Shown in pieces: positions 4,624-5,552 of a DNA stretch of 5,552 nt. The notes under the pieces were generated by a model. That model had not been told where the DNA came from, did no database searches, and saw only the letters and a list, made by a program, of their open reading frames with translations. The DNA lies in NCBI GenBank assembly GCA_009930125.1, contig RZYZ01000145.1, positions 1 through 5,552 on the forward strand, read 5' to 3'. This stretch comes from Clostridia bacterium (lineage in GTDB: Bacteria > Bacillota > Clostridia > Clostridiales > Clostridiaceae). Each line of letters begins with the position of its first letter. The stretch's first letter is position 1. A program made the position numbers and the translations under genes.

Positions 4624-5484
4624 ATGAGTATGTTGCATGTTAAAGAGAAGTTCATAAATGTAGTGACGTCCATAAGGAATCCCGCCTTACTGGAAGAAAG
4701 ATACCTGGAGCAGAGTCTTGGTTATCCCATGGCACTAGTCAGGAGGAACTTCATCTACGAAGAAGCTGCTGCCACTAGGGGCCAGAATGAAATTTCCATA
4801 ACGGATGTGTCCTTAAGAAATGGACAGGAGAAGATGCTGGATTGTGTCAGCATGGATTTTCTCCCAAAGAAGAAGTATCTGATTCTGGGCAATGAAGACT
4901 CAGGAGTGGATGTGCTTCTGGGCATTCTCACAAAAAGAATTCAGTCCTATGAAGGTACAGTCAGTGTGAAAGAGAAAAATCTGAAAAGAATAAGCAGAAA
5001 TAGATTATCAGGGGAGCTTTCACTGATCAGTAAAGACATCCCTGTGCTGGAAGGCGATTATTACCGCAATGTGGTTCTTTCCAAAAACTGTGATCCTGAA
5101 ACAGTAAGAGAGAATCTGGGGAGAGTAGGTCTTCTGACAAAAGAAGAAGGAGATTACAGGATGGAAAGAAACGAGTTCACTGCAGAGGAAAGAAAGAGAA
5201 TATCCGTGGCAAGAGCACTGATGAATCATTCCTCCATACTGATTCTGGATGGAACAGCCGGATCTGAAAAGAATGAGTCTGATTATGAGCTGGAAGAGCT
5301 GATTCTCAATATGAGAGAAATGACGGTGCTCTCCATCAGCCATAAACTCACGAAATCACTGATGGAGAAATATGACAGAATCTTTATCATGGAAAAGGGA
5401 TCCATCGTGGAAGAAGGCAGTTTCAGTGAACTGCTGCTGAACAATGATCATTTCTACAAATCCTATGTTTCCAGCGAAACATAG
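4624..5484 (+). CDS. Degenerate ABC-exporter-type ATPase domain protein (probable pseudo-ATPase)
   Basis: This 286-residue protein keeps the outline of an ABC exporter nucleotide-binding domain. Residues 1-55 resemble the linker after the last membrane helix of fused exporters; the domain runs about 56-283, starting ISITDVSLRNGQEKMLDCVSM. Nearly every catalytic motif is altered. Walker A reads GNEDSGVD (89-96), with Val95 and Asp96 for Lys and Ser/Thr. The Q-loop Gln is Lys137. The signature is FTAEE (185-189) instead of LSGGQ, though KRISVARAL follows. Walker B keeps Asp209 (ILILDG) but Gly210 replaces catalytic Glu. The D-loop reads SEKN. The H-loop SISH keeps His240. MEKGSIVEEGSFSEL (256-270) is the usual end. 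It should hardly bind or hydrolyse ATP. There are no membrane helices, and no permease gene is in the window. AAGGAGGT 5 bases before the ATG and an intact frame argue against a dead gene. A regulatory, immunity or partner role is possible; true function unknown. Confidence 0.8.
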   Translation: MSMLHVKEKFINVVTSIRNPALLEERYLEQSLGYPMALVRRNFIYEEAAATRGQNEISITDVSLRNGQEKMLDCVSMDFLPKKKYLILGNEDSGVDVLLGILTKRIQSYEGTVSVKEKNLKRISRNRLSGELSLISKDIPVLEGDYYRNVVLSKNCDPETVRENLGRVGLLTKEEGDYRMERNEFTAEERKRISVARALMNHSSILILDGTAGSEKNESDYELEELILNMREMTVLSISHKLTKSLMEKYDRIFIMEKGSIVEEGSFSELLLNNDHFYKSYVSSET

Positions 5485-5552
5485 ATTGTATAGCGGGCAC
5501 AGAAATAAGCATGTCACTCTCCTTGGTGAATATAGACTTACTACTGTATGTG

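Noticed and set aside
5020..5343. Minus-strand frame opposite the ABC-like gene, considered as an antisense gene
   Set aside because: No ribosome site or recognisable features; the plus-strand frame keeps ABC-domain order throughout.
4624..5484. Calling the ABC-like gene a plain functional ABC transporter ATPase or a pseudogene
   Set aside because: The catalytic residues are missing, so a normal ATPase is unlikely; the frame is intact with a strong ribosome site, so there is no positive sign of a dead gene.
1..5552. CRISPR array, tRNA, rRNA, insertion sequence or prophage attachment site
   Set aside because: No regularly spaced repeats, cloverleaf, transposase frame or long terminal repeats were seen on either strand.

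Overview
The window looks like chromosomal DNA from a low-to-middle GC, Gram-positive (monoderm) bacterium of the Bacillota. It carries a lipoteichoic acid (LTA) synthase-type enzyme, strong AAGGAGG ribosome binding sites, sigma-A-like promoters and a U-tailed hairpin terminator. The proteins resemble those of Erysipelotrichia or related Firmicutes, but that placement is an impression and no taxonomic marker is present.

Layout, left to right. A strong leftward promoter at 19-47 reads out of the window. An ECF/SigV-like sigma factor (182-700, minus) follows. A 387-base divergent region (701-1087) with inverted repeats and candidate promoters separates it from an LTA synthase-family membrane enzyme (best start 1088, end 2917, plus). 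That gene ends at a bidirectional terminator (2976-3009), shared with the convergent gene for an XRE-type helix-turn-helix regulator with a TPR-like C-terminal half of the RRNPP kind (2998-3963, minus). A 452-base regulatory region (3964-4415) follows. It holds a leftward promoter, tandem repeats, a 10-bp-arm dyad and a rightward promoter. Next come a 49-residue secreted peptide precursor (4416-4565, plus) and, 58 bases on, a degenerate ABC-exporter-type ATPase domain protein without membrane segments (4624-5484, plus). The last 68 bases hold no recognised feature.

How the genes may work together. The left half is a cell-envelope pair: an ECF sigma factor of a class that often answers envelope stress, divergent from a polymer synthase of the cell surface. 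The right half looks like a candidate peptide-signalling locus. An RRNPP-like regulator, whose relatives bind imported oligopeptides, lies divergent from a small exported peptide whose C-terminus (ERGDN) resembles Phr-type pentapeptides. Between them sits a dyad centred near -42 of the peptide promoter, where an activator would sit. The third member is unusual: an intact ORF for an ABC ATPase fold that has lost the Walker A lysine, Q-loop glutamine, LSGGQ and catalytic glutamate, yet keeps the H-loop histidine. The individual calls rest on visible motifs. The idea that the three form one circuit is inference.
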